Positions 39,268 to 50,100 of a DNA stretch of 64,000 nucleotides are shown here, piece by piece (the first letter of the stretch is position 1; every line of letters begins with the position of its first letter). This DNA is from Parabacteroides merdae ATCC 43184. GTDB lineage: Bacteria > Bacteroidota > Bacteroidia > Bacteroidales > Tannerellaceae. Below the pieces are notes generated by a model. It was not told the origin of the DNA, did no database searches, and saw nothing but the letters and a program-made list of their open reading frames with translations. The stretch is taken from contig NZ_CP102286.1 of the NCBI RefSeq assembly GCF_025151215.1, positions 310,001 to 374,000 on the forward strand. Direction: 5' to 3'. Position numbers and translations under genes: made by a program.

Positions 39268-39969
39268 GTGGTTAAACAACAAAAAGAAGAGGTCGATCTA
39301 TCGGCCAGTTTGGCAGAAGTGTGGAGAGTCCTGACCGAAAAGGAGCGGGATGTTCTCCGTAATAATTCGACGATCCAGCATTTCAAACGTAATGAGTTGA
39401 TATATTGCGAGGGCGACGAACCGAGAGACATGATGTGCTTATTAAAAGGCAAGGTTAAAATCTTTAAAGAAGGTGTTGGCGGACGAAGCCAGATCATTCG
39501 AATGATTAAACCGGTGCAGTACTTTGGCTACCGGGCAAACTTTGCTCAGGAAAATTACCTGACGAATGCATCCGCTTTTGAAGCTTCGACGGTATGTCTG
39601 ATTCCGATGACTATCGTTACGGATCTTTTAATGGGGAATGCGAACCTTGCCATGTTTTTTATCCGCCAGCTTTCTCTCGATTTAGGAATTGCTGACGAAC
39701 GTACAGTCAACCTTACTCAGAAACATATCCGGGGTCGTTTGGCGGAATCTTTGTTATTCCTGAAAGACAGTTATGGTTTGGAGGAAGATGGAGCGACATT
39801 GAGTATCTATCTTTCTCGAGAAGATTTGGCTAATCTTTCGAATATGACGACATCTAATGCAATCCGTACATTGTCTACATTTGTAGCTGAGCGTATTATT
39901 GCAATCGACGGTCGAAAGATCAAGTTGATAGACGAGGACAAGCTCAAAAAAATAAGTAAGATGGGATAG
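39268..39969 (+). CDS. Crp/Fnr-family transcriptional regulator
   Basis: A 233-residue protein with an N-terminal cyclic-nucleotide-binding-like beta-roll (EGDEPRDMMCLLKGKVKIFK) and a C-terminal Crp helix-turn-helix (LSREDLANLSNMTTSNAIRT). There is no Cys cluster for an iron-sulfur site, so it is not a classical oxygen-sensing Fnr. Translation appears to start at GTG. The effector is unknown. Confidence 0.92.
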   Translation: MVKQQKEEVDLSASLAEVWRVLTEKERDVLRNNSTIQHFKRNELIYCEGDEPRDMMCLLKGKVKIFKEGVGGRSQIIRMIKPVQYFGYRANFAQENYLTNASAFEASTVCLIPMTIVTDLLMGNANLAMFFIRQLSLDLGIADERTVNLTQKHIRGRLAESLLFLKDSYGLEEDGATLSIYLSREDLANLSNMTTSNAIRTLSTFVAERIIAIDGRKIKLIDEDKLKKISKMG

Positions 39970-39974
39970 CAGAA

Positions 39975-40085
39975 TAAATTGAGAATTGAAAATGGATAAT
40001 TGAAAAGTGGAAGAGCCCGTTAAGGTTCCTGTTTTTCAATTATCCATTTTTTGTATTATAATTTTCAATTCTCGACTTTCCAATT
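39975..40085. repeat. A+T-rich inverted repeat with ATTGAAAATGGATAATTG words
   Basis: Between the Crp/Fnr and kdsA stops, GAGAATTGAAAATGGATAAT on the left is mirrored by TTCAATTATCCATTTT and AATTTTCAATTCTC on the right around a GC-rich centre. It can act as a two-way terminator for the convergent genes. Confidence 0.65.
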
Positions 40086-40892
40086 TCAATTTCCAACCGC
40101 TTCCCGTATTCGAACCAACTTTGTCAGCAGTCCTTCCAATAAGTCGAGTTGCAGCATGTTCGCACCGTCTGATTTGGCTTTAGAGGGTTCCGGATGGGTT
40201 TCGATGAATAATCCGTCAGCTCCGACGGCAATGGCTGCTTTGGCTATCGTTTCGATCAGGGTAGGGAGTCCTCCTGTCACACCTGAAGTTTGGTTGGGTT
40301 GTTGCAAGGAGTGGGTAACGTCCATGATAACGGGATAGCCGAACTGCTGCATTTGAGGAATACCCCGATAATCGACAACCAGGTCCGTATATCCGAATGT
40401 AGTGCCTCTTTCCGTAATCATGACGTTGTCATTTCCGGCATCGGCTACTTTTTGTACGGCAAATTGCATGGCTCCCGGCGAGAGGAACTGTCCTTTTTTG
40501 ATATTGACAATTTTCCTTGTCTTGGCAGCAGCTACCAGCAGGTCCGTCTGCCGGCAGAGGAAAGCAGGGATTTGCAGGATATCCACATACTCGGCAGCCA
40601 TTGCAGCTTCAGCTGTTTCGTGAATATCGGTTACAGTCGGAATACCGAACGTGTCGCCTACCCTGCGGAGTATTTTCAGTGCTTTCTCATCGCCAATGCC
40701 TGTGAAAGAATCCAGCCGAGAACGGTTGGCTTTCCGGTATGATCCTTTGAATATATATGGGATATTCAGCTTATTCGTGATACCGACTACTTTCTCTGCA
40801 ATACGCAATGCCATATCTTCTCCTTCGATTGCGCAGGGACCTGCCATCAGAAAGAAATTGTCTCTATTCTTTAAATCATTAACTGTTATCAT
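40086..40892 (-). CDS. kdsA: 3-deoxy-8-phosphooctulonate synthase (Kdo-8-P synthase)
   Basis: The 268-residue product opens MITVNDLKNRDNFFLMAGPC, followed by AIEGEDMAL; YIFKGSYRKANRS and VTDIHETAEA are KdsA signatures. It condenses PEP with arabinose-5-phosphate for LPS/lipid A core. I prefer the ATG at 40892; a Met seven codons upstream (40913) is also in frame. It is upstream of nothing in an operon; miaA ends 70 bp further right. Confidence 0.95.
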   Translation of the reverse strand: MITVNDLKNRDNFFLMAGPCAIEGEDMALRIAEKVVGITNKLNIPYIFKGSYRKANRSRLDSFTGIGDEKALKILRRVGDTFGIPTVTDIHETAEAAMAAEYVDILQIPAFLCRQTDLLVAAAKTRKIVNIKKGQFLSPGAMQFAVQKVADAGNDNVMITERGTTFGYTDLVVDYRGIPQMQQFGYPVIMDVTHSLQQPNQTSGVTGGLPTLIETIAKAAIAVGADGLFIETHPEPSKAKSDGANMLQLDLLEGLLTKLVRIREAVGN

Positions 40893-40962
40893 AATATGAT
40901 TGTTTTGTTTCAAAATTGGGTAGATTTGAATTGTAAATGCTGATTTGTCAGTCTAAATATTC

Positions 40963-41880
40963 TTATAATTTCAATAACTCCAATGTCTTCTCTATCTTTT
41001 CTTCTGTCGGCAATGTAGCATCTATCCAATGGATAGTGCTTCCCCGGCGCTCCATGCCTCTGAACCAGGTCATTTGCCGTTTGGCAAACTGGTGTATGGA
41101 GATCTCCAGTTGGGAAATCATATCTTCATAAGACAGTTTGCCTATTATATATAAAGTAAGATATTTATATTCCAGTCCGTAGTAGATCAGATCTTCCGGC
41201 TTAACTCCCGAGTCGATGATCTTCCGCACCTCGTTGACCATCCCTTCGTCCAGGCGGACACGCAAGCGGCGGGAGATCTTTTCGCGTCGTAGCTCCCGGT
41301 CTATGTCGATACCGATGATCAGGCTGTTGATTGGATCATATTCATTGACATCCGGAGCTTCGTTCTTATAATACTCTTCGATTTCAATGGCCCGGATGGC
41401 CCGTTGGGCGGTATCCACATCTGTCTTGTTATGGAGGACCTTGTAGCCGGCAAGTATCTGCTCCAATTCCAGGAGCGATTTATCTTTCAACGACTCGCGC
41501 AGCCCAGGGTTCTGGGGAACATCCAAGAGTCTATATCCTTTCAGTACGGCTTCAATGTACATACCTGTACCACCGCATAGAATCGGCAGTTTCCCTTTTT
41601 TTCGGATTGTTTCATAAGCTCGGAAGAAATCATGCTGGTATTCGAATACGTTATATTTATATCCCGGATCGCAGATGTCGATCAGGTGGTAAGGAATCGT
41701 TTTTCCATTTACTGTATAGTCGGCCAGGTCCTTTCCTGTCCCGATATCCATTGAACGGTAAATCTGTCTGGAATCGGCGCTGATGATTTCCGTGTTCAGT
41801 CGGGCAGCGAGTGCAGCGGCAAATGTTGTTTTACCGGATGCTGTCGGCCCTAAAACAGTGATAAGTTGATAGGTATCCAT
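40963..41880 (-). CDS. miaA: tRNA dimethylallyltransferase
   Basis: A 305-residue protein with P-loop LGPTASGKTTFAAALAARL, substrate motifs SADSRQIYRSMDIGTGK and CGGTGMYIEAVLKGY. It prenylates A37 of tRNAs that read U-starting codons. The start ATG at 41880 lies only 7 bp from the end of a consensus -7 box (41888-41895), so the mRNA is predicted to be leaderless or nearly so. An alternative ATG at 41898 would lie upstream of that transcription start. Confidence 0.95.
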   Translation of the reverse strand: MDTYQLITVLGPTASGKTTFAAALAARLNTEIISADSRQIYRSMDIGTGKDLADYTVNGKTIPYHLIDICDPGYKYNVFEYQHDFFRAYETIRKKGKLPILCGGTGMYIEAVLKGYRLLDVPQNPGLRESLKDKSLLELEQILAGYKVLHNKTDVDTAQRAIRAIEIEEYYKNEAPDVNEYDPINSLIIGIDIDRELRREKISRRLRVRLDEGMVNEVRKIIDSGVKPEDLIYYGLEYKYLTLYIIGKLSYEDMISQLEISIHQFAKRQMTWFRGMERRGSTIHWIDATLPTEEKIEKTLELLKL

Positions 41881-41887
41881 AGTGATA

Positions 41888-41895
41888 CAAAGATA
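41888..41895 (-). promoter_or_regulatory. -7 box of miaA abutting the gapA terminator
   Basis: Minus-strand TATCTTTG directly follows the gapA terminator T-run and precedes the miaA ATG by 7 bp. No TTTG at proper -33 spacing stands out apart from terminator sequence. Confidence 0.6.
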
Positions 41896-41930
41896 CAAAA
41901 AAAAGCCGCAACCCGAAGGATGCGGCTTTC
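41896..41930 (-). terminator. gapA terminator
   Basis: On the minus strand AAAGCCGCA ... TGCGGCTTT forms a 9-bp stem, followed by eight T residues, about 20 bp after the gapA stop. Confidence 0.92.
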
Positions 41931-41951
41931 AAACTATATAATCTTGATTGA

Positions 41952-42983
<1,032 letters not shown>

Positions 42984-43144
42984 TTATTAAAAATATTACT
43001 TATCTCCAATTTAACTTAACAGCCGCAAGGAAAATATATTCGTAGCACACTGTTTTTAACGACTGCAAATTTAGTCATTTTTTTTATTGTACAGGAATTA
43101 GGACAAGAAAAATATGCCCTCTAACATAAATTAATTGTTGCAGC

Positions 43145-43522
43145 TTATTTCTTTTTCTTGAAAAGTTTCTTTATTATCCACGCCTGGACTTTCTGGATGC
43201 CCCAGGCTGTCAATAATGGGCGTGCAACATCCCATGCAACAGGTAATAAGCCTTGTGCCACAGAAAGATAGTCGGCAAATCCAAGCGACATGGATGGCAC
43301 TTCCGAAGTATGTACAGGCTGGTTGCTTTCCGTACCTTTGGATTTGGTTTTTGTGTTAGGGAATAAGAGAGCGGAGACACCTGAAAGTAACAACGTGCCG
43401 GCGTTCTCTTGTATGTGAGAGAAATCAGCATTCAATTTCTGTTCCTGTATCGTACATTCCTGTTGGATGCGGCGACGGTCAGAAATCAGTTTCTCCAGAG
43501 GTGTCTGTTGCGGATTGTTCAT
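43145..43522 (-). CDS. Unrecognised small protein, third gene of the YtxH/holin-like operon
   Basis: About 125 residues starting MNNPQQTPLEKLISDRRRIQ, or a few codons longer from 43549. The N-terminal part is a charged helix, a hydrophobic stretch (ENAGTLLLSGVSALLFP) follows, then a helical C-terminus ending in lysines. It overlaps the upstream gene by about 44 bp. It has no recognised family. Its place in an operon with YtxH and holin-like proteins suggests an envelope-stress or membrane-scaffold role. Confidence 0.7.
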   Translation of the reverse strand: MNNPQQTPLEKLISDRRRIQQECTIQEQKLNADFSHIQENAGTLLLSGVSALLFPNTKTKSKGTESNQPVHTSEVPSMSLGFADYLSVAQGLLPVAWDVARPLLTAWGIQKVQAWIIKKLFKKKK

Positions 43523-43889
43523 TGTCTGTCGCGTTTGTTTTATCATCATTTGTTGTCAATGCGGAGATCACAACGTTTAATACTTTATTGCTGATTCTGT
43601 CTTTGTTCATAACAATAATGCCGATCAGCAGCAGATAGAGCACGGCTACCACGCCGAATCCCGAACCTACCGAACCGAACAGATCCCCCAAGAAAAAACC
43701 TAATGCGAGGAAAATGAACAGAATCGCAAAGAAAGCCAGAAATAATAAAATAACACCATACGAGAGAACGGCAATAACCTTTCCTGTTCTCTCATATGTG
43801 TTTAATTTTAGGAGTTCGAGCTTCAACTCCACGTAAGCCGAAAGATCTTTTTTCAGTTCACGGAAGATTTCACCTGCGTCTTTCTCCAT
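43479..43889 (-). CDS. Phage-holin-3_6-like (Actinobacterial-holin/DUF1469-like) membrane protein
   Basis: A 136-residue protein with an N-terminal soluble helix (FRELKKDLSAYVELKLELLK) and two strong membrane helices (VLSYGVILLFLAFFAILFIF and GVVAVLYLLLIGIIVM). This is the layout of the Phage_holin_3_6 family, found with YtxH proteins in chromosomal stress operons and not evidence of a prophage. The start is 6 bp after the YtxH gene. Confidence 0.82.
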   Translation of the reverse strand: MEKDAGEIFRELKKDLSAYVELKLELLKLNTYERTGKVIAVLSYGVILLFLAFFAILFIFLALGFFLGDLFGSVGSGFGVVAVLYLLLIGIIVMNKDRISNKVLNVVISALTTNDDKTNATDNEQSATDTSGETDF

Positions 43890-43895
43890 ACAAAA

Positions 43896-44117
43896 TTATT
43901 CTGCTACGATTTCTTCTGTAGTTTTTGCAATTTCAGCTTTTCCTTCTTTGTATTTAGCAAGAGCTGAATTGAAGCCTTCTTTTACTTTACCAACTACACC
44001 ATTCAATTCTTCCAGTAGTTGTTCTCTTTTATCTGTTGCTGCCAGATAACCAACTGCGGCGCCAACGGCTGCACCAACTACTAATCCCAGTAATAATTTA
44101 GAATCTACGTTTTTCAT
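43896..44117 (-). CDS. YtxH-domain protein
   Basis: A 73-residue protein starting with a Gly-rich membrane helix (LLLGLVVGAAVGAAVGYLAA) and a charged helical tail, the YtxH pattern. It is first in a three-gene operon. General-stress expression is typical of relatives in other phyla. Confidence 0.85.
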   Translation of the reverse strand: MKNVDSKLLLGLVVGAAVGAAVGYLAATDKREQLLEELNGVVGKVKEGFNSALAKYKEGKAEIAKTTEEIVAE

Positions 44118-44207
44118 AACTCTTTCTTTTTATAATGTTGCTACTAAGATAACGAATATACTTGAATGATGGTTTATTTGGACCTTAACTTTTAGGGTTA
44201 ATTAATG

Positions 44208-45059
44208 TTATTGTTTCTGGACTTTCACCGCAGCCCAATTATTCTTCTCTGTGTGCGATAACAATGCCAATCCGTTATGTTTGCATTCTTCTTCGATGGC
44301 CGGAATGTCTTGTACATAGAAGCCGCTCATGTAAAGGAAGGCTCCTGGTTTCATACATTCGCTGTAATGGCGGATATCATTCAGCAGGATATTCCGGTTG
44401 ATATTCGCAAACACGATGTCGAAGGTTCCGAATGCAGGGATCTGTTCGGCTCCCCCAAGGGCGACCTGGATATCGTTCGTGTTGTTTAGACGTATGTTTT
44501 CGAGTGCATTATTGTAGGCCCATTCGTCAATGTCGATGGCCACCACGCGTCCGGCTCCTTTCATATGGGCAAGGATGGCCAGTACGGCTGTTCCGCAACC
44601 CATGTCGAGTAGTTCTTTGCTGGTGAGGTCTAATTTGAGTATTTCGCTGATCATCAGGAAAGTTGTCTCGTGGTTGCCGGTTCCGAATGCCATCTTCGGG
44701 TCGATGATGATATTATAGGCATAACCCGGCTCATGTTCGTGGAAGGAGGCGCGGATGATGCAATCCTTGCCGATGCGGATCGGCTTGAAATAGTTCTTTT
44801 CCCATTCCTCGTTCCAGTCCTTGCTTTCCACCAATGTTTCGGTAAAATGAATATCCACGTTTTCCAGTGGAAATTCGGCAAGTTTGTCCTGCAATCCTTT
44901 TACATTATATAATTGGTCGGAAATATACCCTTGTAACCCATTTTCGTTTTCGGCAAAACTTTCAAAACCGATTTCTCCTAGCTCGGCGGCCAGCACGTCG
45001 TTGATAATGGAAGTCTCGACAGGGGAGGTGTATGTAAATGTAAGTTCGTAATAATTCAT
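44208..45059 (-). CDS. prmA: Ribosomal protein L11 methyltransferase
   Basis: A 283-residue Rossmann methyltransferase with the SAM motif LLDMGCGTAVLAI, FGTGNHETT before it and VFANINRNIL after it, as in PrmA. It trimethylates L11. It is monocistronic. Confidence 0.95.
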   Translation of the reverse strand: MNYYELTFTYTSPVETSIINDVLAAELGEIGFESFAENENGLQGYISDQLYNVKGLQDKLAEFPLENVDIHFTETLVESKDWNEEWEKNYFKPIRIGKDCIIRASFHEHEPGYAYNIIIDPKMAFGTGNHETTFLMISEILKLDLTSKELLDMGCGTAVLAILAHMKGAGRVVAIDIDEWAYNNALENIRLNNTNDIQVALGGAEQIPAFGTFDIVFANINRNILLNDIRHYSECMKPGAFLYMSGFYVQDIPAIEEECKHNGLALLSHTEKNNWAAVKVQKQ

Positions 45060-45186
45060 ATCGTTCTTTCTTTATAGATTCCTTCTATAGACAAAAGTAT
45101 ATATTTTATCTTGATGTTTCACATTTCATTCGATACATTCTTTATTTATGTGTAAGAATTAGTAAAATATCCAGTAGCCTTATAAA

Positions 45187-45224
45187 AACCCCCTTTTGGT
45201 ACAACCATATACCAAAAGGGGGTT
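45187..45224 (-). terminator. Terminator after susD
   Basis: A 15-bp perfect stem (45187-45201 / 45210-45224) with a minus-strand T-run, 34 bp beyond the susD stop. Confidence 0.93.
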
Positions 45225-45257
45225 ACTTCCTGATTTTTGATAATCAGATGTCTCTTA

Positions 45258-47162
45258 CTACCATCCTGGATTTTGAATCAATGTTGGAGTGCGAGACAAT
45301 TCATCTTGCATAATCGGCCAAAAATAAGAACGAGGGCTATAGAATACACGTCCGTCATTTACCGCAATGCGTTTCATCTTATACCGTTTCCCGTCCACTT
45401 CAATTTTTCCATTTGGATCTTCTACAGGCTTCATGCCGTGTGAACAACGTTGGCTTTTAGCATACGGCCAACTCTCTGGTCCAATATAGTTTTTTTCTTT
45501 GGCTAACTCAATAGGATCATCTGATTCCATATATAAGCGTGTTGCCCAATAGCGCCAATTCTCATAGAATAATTCTACACGACGTTCGCGTTGGATATAT
45601 TCTTGCATCAAGTTTGCATCAGTTAGGACAGCTGGAGGCATCGGAGCCATGAAAGAACGTTCCCTTACAGAATTGACTAAATCATAGATTTCTTGTGTGG
45701 GGCCACTTACTTTGTTCACAGCTTCTGCATAAATATAAATGAATGTCGGCAGACGCCAAATAGCAGGTCCGTTGATCACATGTCCACCTTTGTTTCTATC
45801 CCATCCGTCTTTGAACAGTTTTCTCAAATAATAACCAGAGTGAGAAGAGGCTTCCAAATAACTACTGCTCACGGCATCTTTGCCTTCGGCTGTATTCAAT
45901 TGTTTACCACCATACCAAGAACCATGATAACGGATATCACGATAGAAACGCGGATCACGTTTTACGCTTTCATAAGGGTTTTCGTCATCATAACCATCTA
46001 TTTTAGCTCGGCTATCATAAATAGGGTAGCCATATCCGTCAGGGCTTATGTATTCATATTCGTCGACTTGTTCCTGCAGAGGACGTTGACGGGCATGACC
46101 ATTTTGGGAAGGAGGCAAGACATCGCCAGACCAGCCCGTATCTTTATCACGAGTGGTAAACCAAACCCATTCCTGTTGAATCGCATCCATGTTGTAAAAC
46201 ATTTGCCATAGTCGCTCTTGTACTTTTCCATTGTTTGTATTGGCATTGCCATCAACGTCTTTAAAGTCATCTGCATCCATTGCTGCCGGTGCATATAATT
46301 TATACCGAATAGCTCCATTGACATCTTTCGCTTCCAATACATCTTTTGCTGCATCGCGAGCTGCTTCCCAGCGTTTCGGATCATAAGTAGTATATTCATC
46401 TTTGAAAGCTCGTGTGTCGTTTGGCAACGTCCCGCCATTCCACAAAGGGGTTGCAGCCATCCAACGGACAATCGCCTTCAATCCTAAACAAGCCCCCTTG
46501 TCGACACGACCAAAATACTCACCTCCGTAAGAGGCGTCTACCTTTTCATAAGCGGCATCGGCATCGGCACAAATCTTTTCGACCATACTATGAAAAGACT
46601 CTTTTACATACGCCATATCTTCACCTGGAACGACAACATGATCCATATATACTCCTTCACCATAAGCTCGGATTACGAGATAGTGCAAGTATGCACGGAA
46701 AAATAATGTTTCACCTAAGCGACGTTCTAAGTCGCCTTCCCGACCGTCTTTGGGGTTATCTGGAGTATTGTATTTTTTTACACCTTCCAAAATGATATTG
46801 GCACGTCGGATACCATTATATAAGTCCCACCAGTATTGTCCGCAACTACTGTTGTTTGGCATACCTTGTGAAGGTCCATAATTCCCAATGTTGAATTGAT
46901 GCGGAATGGCTTGTTCATGGCTGGAAGCCGTACATTCGTCTGTCAATCCTGCAGAGCCGAAGTGATTCATGAAAATCAGCGGTCTATTTGCGAACTTTGC
47001 TCTTGCATACAAATCGGTCACCAAGTTATCGACTTGTTCATAACGAGTAAATACATCTACCTCATTTTTCTTATCATCAGGCATTCTGTCCAAGAAGTCG
47101 TCACAAGATGAAAGAGACAGGAGTAATACTCCAATTCCTATGATTGATTTTTGTAATTTCAT
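45258..47162 (-). CDS. SusD/RagB-like nutrient-binding outer membrane lipoprotein
   Basis: The 634-residue product has a lipoprotein signal (IGVLLLSLSSC) followed by DDFLDRMPDD, the usual SusD start, and the conserved EAVNKVSGPTQEIYDLVNSV and RRVELFYENWRYW blocks near the C-terminus. It captures glycans on the cell surface and lids the SusC partner. I set the start at 47162 where the signal begins; the longer frame to 47276 would overlap susC. The gene lies 19 bp behind susC. The pair looks more A+T-rich than the neighbouring rhamnosidase gene. Confidence 0.93.
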   Translation of the reverse strand: MKLQKSIIGIGVLLLSLSSCDDFLDRMPDDKKNEVDVFTRYEQVDNLVTDLYARAKFANRPLIFMNHFGSAGLTDECTASSHEQAIPHQFNIGNYGPSQGMPNNSSCGQYWWDLYNGIRRANIILEGVKKYNTPDNPKDGREGDLERRLGETLFFRAYLHYLVIRAYGEGVYMDHVVVPGEDMAYVKESFHSMVEKICADADAAYEKVDASYGGEYFGRVDKGACLGLKAIVRWMAATPLWNGGTLPNDTRAFKDEYTTYDPKRWEAARDAAKDVLEAKDVNGAIRYKLYAPAAMDADDFKDVDGNANTNNGKVQERLWQMFYNMDAIQQEWVWFTTRDKDTGWSGDVLPPSQNGHARQRPLQEQVDEYEYISPDGYGYPIYDSRAKIDGYDDENPYESVKRDPRFYRDIRYHGSWYGGKQLNTAEGKDAVSSSYLEASSHSGYYLRKLFKDGWDRNKGGHVINGPAIWRLPTFIYIYAEAVNKVSGPTQEIYDLVNSVRERSFMAPMPPAVLTDANLMQEYIQRERRVELFYENWRYWATRLYMESDDPIELAKEKNYIGPESWPYAKSQRCSHGMKPVEDPNGKIEVDGKRYKMKRIAVNDGRVFYSPRSYFWPIMQDELSRTPTLIQNPGW

Positions 47163-47181
47163 TTTCAAAAGATTTAAATAA

Positions 47182-50100
47182 TTAATATGTAATTTCGACA
47201 CCAAAATTATAGACTCTCTGGATCGGATACCAGTCACCGGAGCCTTCTTTCGTTTCAGGATCCATGTCGACATCATCCAAACTGTCGAATGTTAGTAAGT
47301 TTAAACCTTGTACATAAAAGCGTACATTTTGCAAACCTGCAAAACGAATTATGTTTTTGGGTAACGAATACCCCACTTCTAAGTTTTTCAACCGGATATA
47401 ATTTGCATTGTACAAGAATAAACTGCTGTTCCCATTTTTGTTGTTTTCATAAGCTCCGTATGTTAAGCGTGGGTAAGTTGCCACATCTTTTGTAGCTTCT
47501 GTCCAACGGTTCAAGTGCATGTGTTTCACTTTACCATATTGATCTTGTTCGTAGGATGGAAAATCCCAAACTGCGGCTCCATTCAACAATATGCTGGAGT
47601 TTAAAGAGCCTTGAAACATTACGCTGACGTCAAAGCCTTTATATTGTATTCCAAAAGGAATACCAAATTGTATTTCCGGTGTACGTGGAAATCCCATATG
47701 TGTTCGGTCGCCATAGTCATCGATTTTACCGTCTTGATTCAAATCTTTATATACGACATCACCCGGATGCAATTCGCCCCAAGGCTGGAAACCACGACCG
47801 TCATTCATTGCATTCAATTTATCCGCTTCTGCTTGATCATATACAAAGTGATCGACTACATATACAAAATGTTCTCCTAATCGCCGGCCGGTCTTTTGGC
47901 GATATTCATTTCCATAATCAACTTCATTCATGAATTTGATCTTATTACGGGCGAATGTGAAATTGGGTTTGATATAATAACGGAAATCTTTACCGATTGT
48001 GGAGTTCCAACCTAACTCGAAATCAATACCCTGATTGTCCACAATTCCAGAGTTTACAAATGGAGCGTCTTTTCCTACTATGTCTGGATATCCCATCTTG
48101 TCGCCATCGCTTAGTGTTGTGATAATATCGTATCGATGTTCTCTAAAGTAGTCGGCAGCAATAGTTAACTTCCCATTGAATAGGGTCGCATCGAAACCGA
48201 CATTCGTTTTACGAGCTTTTTCCCAAGTTAAATTTGGGTTGGCGAAGTTCCCTTCTTTCAGCCCATCGTATCCAGAGCCAAACTCATTAAAGCCGAAACT
48301 GTAGCCATCACCTCCTTGGAAGAATTGAAGGTAGGCAAAACGATCGTCGTTATTATCTGAAATTTTATCGCTTCCTACAAGACCGAAAGAGGCTCTCAAC
48401 TTTAAATTATCCAACCACTTCTCAGTTCCTTTCATGAATGCTTCTCGAGAAATCACCCAACCGATAGATCCTGCCGGGAACACACCGTATCGATTACCCG
48501 GAGCAAAATTTTCAGATCCGTTGTAGCCAATATTGAATTCAGTCAAATACTTGTTGTCATATGCATACGTTGCGCGCCCACTAATACCTTGATACCGATA
48601 TTCTACTCGATTATCATAGGCTCGTGATGAGCGGTTGAATAGTACCATAGCGGAAACATTGTGTCGATCGAACTCACGTTGATAGTCCAATTTTAATTGA
48701 TAGTAAGTTTTGTTTTCCGCGGCATTGTGACTAAAACCATTACTAATCGTTTCGTCTGTACTATACCAAGGATTACCTAAGCGATAAGCTCCTGCATAAG
48801 GTTCCGTAGAATGCAAATAATAAGAGCCATATACGCTTTCATCCGGTTGGAAAGTAGCATATCTACCATAGTTCGCATAACCATCTTGACGTGTTTCCAG
48901 CACACGCCGTATCCAACGACCTTCTTTTGCGTCATACGAGATACTACCTTCAACTTTTAATCCTTTTGTAATGAAATCCAATTTGTGACCGATTGAAAAC
49001 GTTCCATTCAAAAACGTTTTTTTCTCATTCAAATATCCGGTACGGCTTAATTCACCTAAGATATTGTAACGATGTTGCTGGTCACCATAGAGCATACCTT
49101 TCGGATTGTTTAAGGCATACGTTTCATTGGCCGCATTACCATTGTCTTGTAGTGTAATAGGTAAATGAGGTGGTTGCGTATTTGCAATAGACACTACCCG
49201 GCTAGCGGTTGTACCTGGGGCATTACGGTCGGTAATGCGTGCACCCAAGTCGACCTTAACATAAAAGTTCTTTGTAATATCCACATCTACATTCGCACGA
49301 AAATTATAACGCTGAAATACAGCTTGTGTGCTATAATCCGCCATGTCCGTATGTTTGTAGTTACCGTCTTGCTTATAATAATTTGCCATTACATAGTAAC
49401 GGGCGCGTTCGGAGCCGCCTCGGACAGACAAACTATAATCCTGCTGAATACCTGGTTTGAAAGCATAATCAAAATAATCCCAATTATATCCTTTCCCATT
49501 TTTGAAATCTTCGATAACATTTGTAGAGAATAGATCTGGAGAAGATGGATCTACCCCCATATTCATGCGAGCTTCGTTGTAAAGTTCAGCATATTGAGCT
49601 GAACCTAAATATTCAGGGAACTTAGCAGGAGAGTTTGTTCCGACTGATGCTTTGAAACTCACGGATGGTTTTTCGGACGCTTGTCCACGCTTAGTTGTGA
49701 TTACGACTACACCGTTTGCTCCACGAATTCCATATGCAGCCGTTGCTGAAGCGTCTTTCAAAATAGTAAATGTTTCAATTTCTTCTGGTGCTAAATAAGC
49801 CATATCATCGCGTTCCACACCGTCAATGATGAAGATCGGTGTCTGGTCTCCATATGTAGAGGCTCCGCGGATGCGCAAGTCTGCTCCATCGACACCCGGC
49901 TCGCCTCCACTGAATTGATTTGCCATCAGACCCGGCATACGTCCGGCCAAGGCATTTGTTAAATTAGCTGTCGGACTTTGTTTCAAATCTTTTGTGGTAA
50001 TCGTTGCTACAGATCCAGTGATAGTTGCTTTCCGTTGTGTTGTATATCCTACAACAACGACTTCTTCCAATGCCTTGGCATCTTCAACCATTTTGACATT

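Noticed and set aside
43479..43889. Holin-like protein as a sign of prophage
   Set aside because: No phage structural, lysis or integrase genes are near. The YtxH neighbour fits chromosomal stress operons.
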